From: Litchfieldella rifensis
Lineage (GTDB): Bacteria; Pseudomonadota; Gammaproteobacteria; Pseudomonadales; Halomonadaceae
Direction: 5' to 3'
DNA: 64,000 bases
Assembly (NCBI RefSeq): GCF_042646605.1
Contig: NZ_JBHRUG010000027.1
Coordinates: forward strand, 186,001 to 250,000
The translations under genes and the position numbers were made by a program. The notes under the pieces were generated by a model. That model worked only from the letters and a program-made list of their open reading frames with translations. It was not told the origin of the DNA and made no database searches. Numbering within the stretch: the stretch's first letter is position 1; every line of letters begins with the position of its first letter. Below, piece after piece: positions 63,956-64,000 of this stretch.

Positions 63956-64000
63956 GCCGCTGATCGTCACCTGACGCCAAGGGGCGCGCGGAGTTTTCCG

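Overview
The window is 64 kb of GC-rich, densely coding bacterial chromosome. It carries about 53 protein genes (one cut by the left edge, one decayed), eight tRNA genes and no phage, insertion sequence, CRISPR array or rRNA. Gene content and order point to a gammaproteobacterium, most likely of the Halomonadaceae (Halomonas/Chromohalobacter type). Clues are dapA-bamC-purC, mtnB-mtnD-mtnC, a hybrid kinase with a transporter-like sensor next to acs and actP, ccoNOQP-GHIS, a Tat-exported HiPIP and the prkA-yeaH-spoVR trio. The genus assignment is inference; no 16S gene is present.

Layout. 1-9.4 kb: PerM-family permease (partial), Bcp peroxiredoxin, dapA-bamC-MBL hydrolase-purC, trmO, the methionine-salvage block mtnB-mtnD-mtnC with a coupled GNAT gene, and nadC. 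9.4-22.6 kb: ampD, pyruvate dehydrogenase aceE-aceF (no lpd here), adk, tsaB-rsmJ, plsB, a cardiolipin-synthase-like gene, a UPF0149 gene and an SprT-family gene. 22.6-35.8 kb: an acetate-assimilation locus with acs, the response regulator crbR, the giant sensor kinase crbS, an unknown membrane protein, actP and its DUF485 partner, then a divergent cNMP/CBS/DUF294 protein and a DnaQ-like exonuclease. 35.9-45.6 kb: ttcA, then a leftward cbb3 oxidase unit (safE, ccoS, ccoI, ccoH, ccoG, ccoP, ccoQ, ccoO, ccoN) with an FNR/Anr-like box upstream of ccoN. 45.8-50.3 kb: an alpha/beta hydrolase, a five-tRNA array (Val, Asp, Asp, Val, Asp), fadH and a 5'-truncated threonine aldolase. 50.5-58 kb: prkA-yeaH-spoVR, HiPIP, ogt, a lone Lrp-type ligand-binding protein, and an anchored endonuclease. 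58-64 kb: three identical tRNA-Leu(CAG) genes on the minus strand, rnr-rlmB, and the ribosomal-protein operon rpsF-rpsR-membrane protein-rplI.

How the genes work together. The central 13 kb forms one functional unit: acetate is taken up by ActP/DUF485 and activated by Acs. CrbS, whose N-terminal half resembles an SLC5 symporter, probably senses acetate or its uptake and signals to CrbR to induce acs and actP. The most noteworthy non-coding signals lie in or beside this locus. Three direct repeats of ACRATRGTCTAG sit upstream of the actP operon. A 39-bp inverted repeat with related half-sites lies upstream of acs, followed by a 14-codon upstream ORF that overlaps the acs start. The convergent crbR/crbS gap carries a 15-copy perfect heptamer repeat. 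A 35-nt module flanking that array recurs in the convergent ttcA/safE gap next to a second heptamer array.
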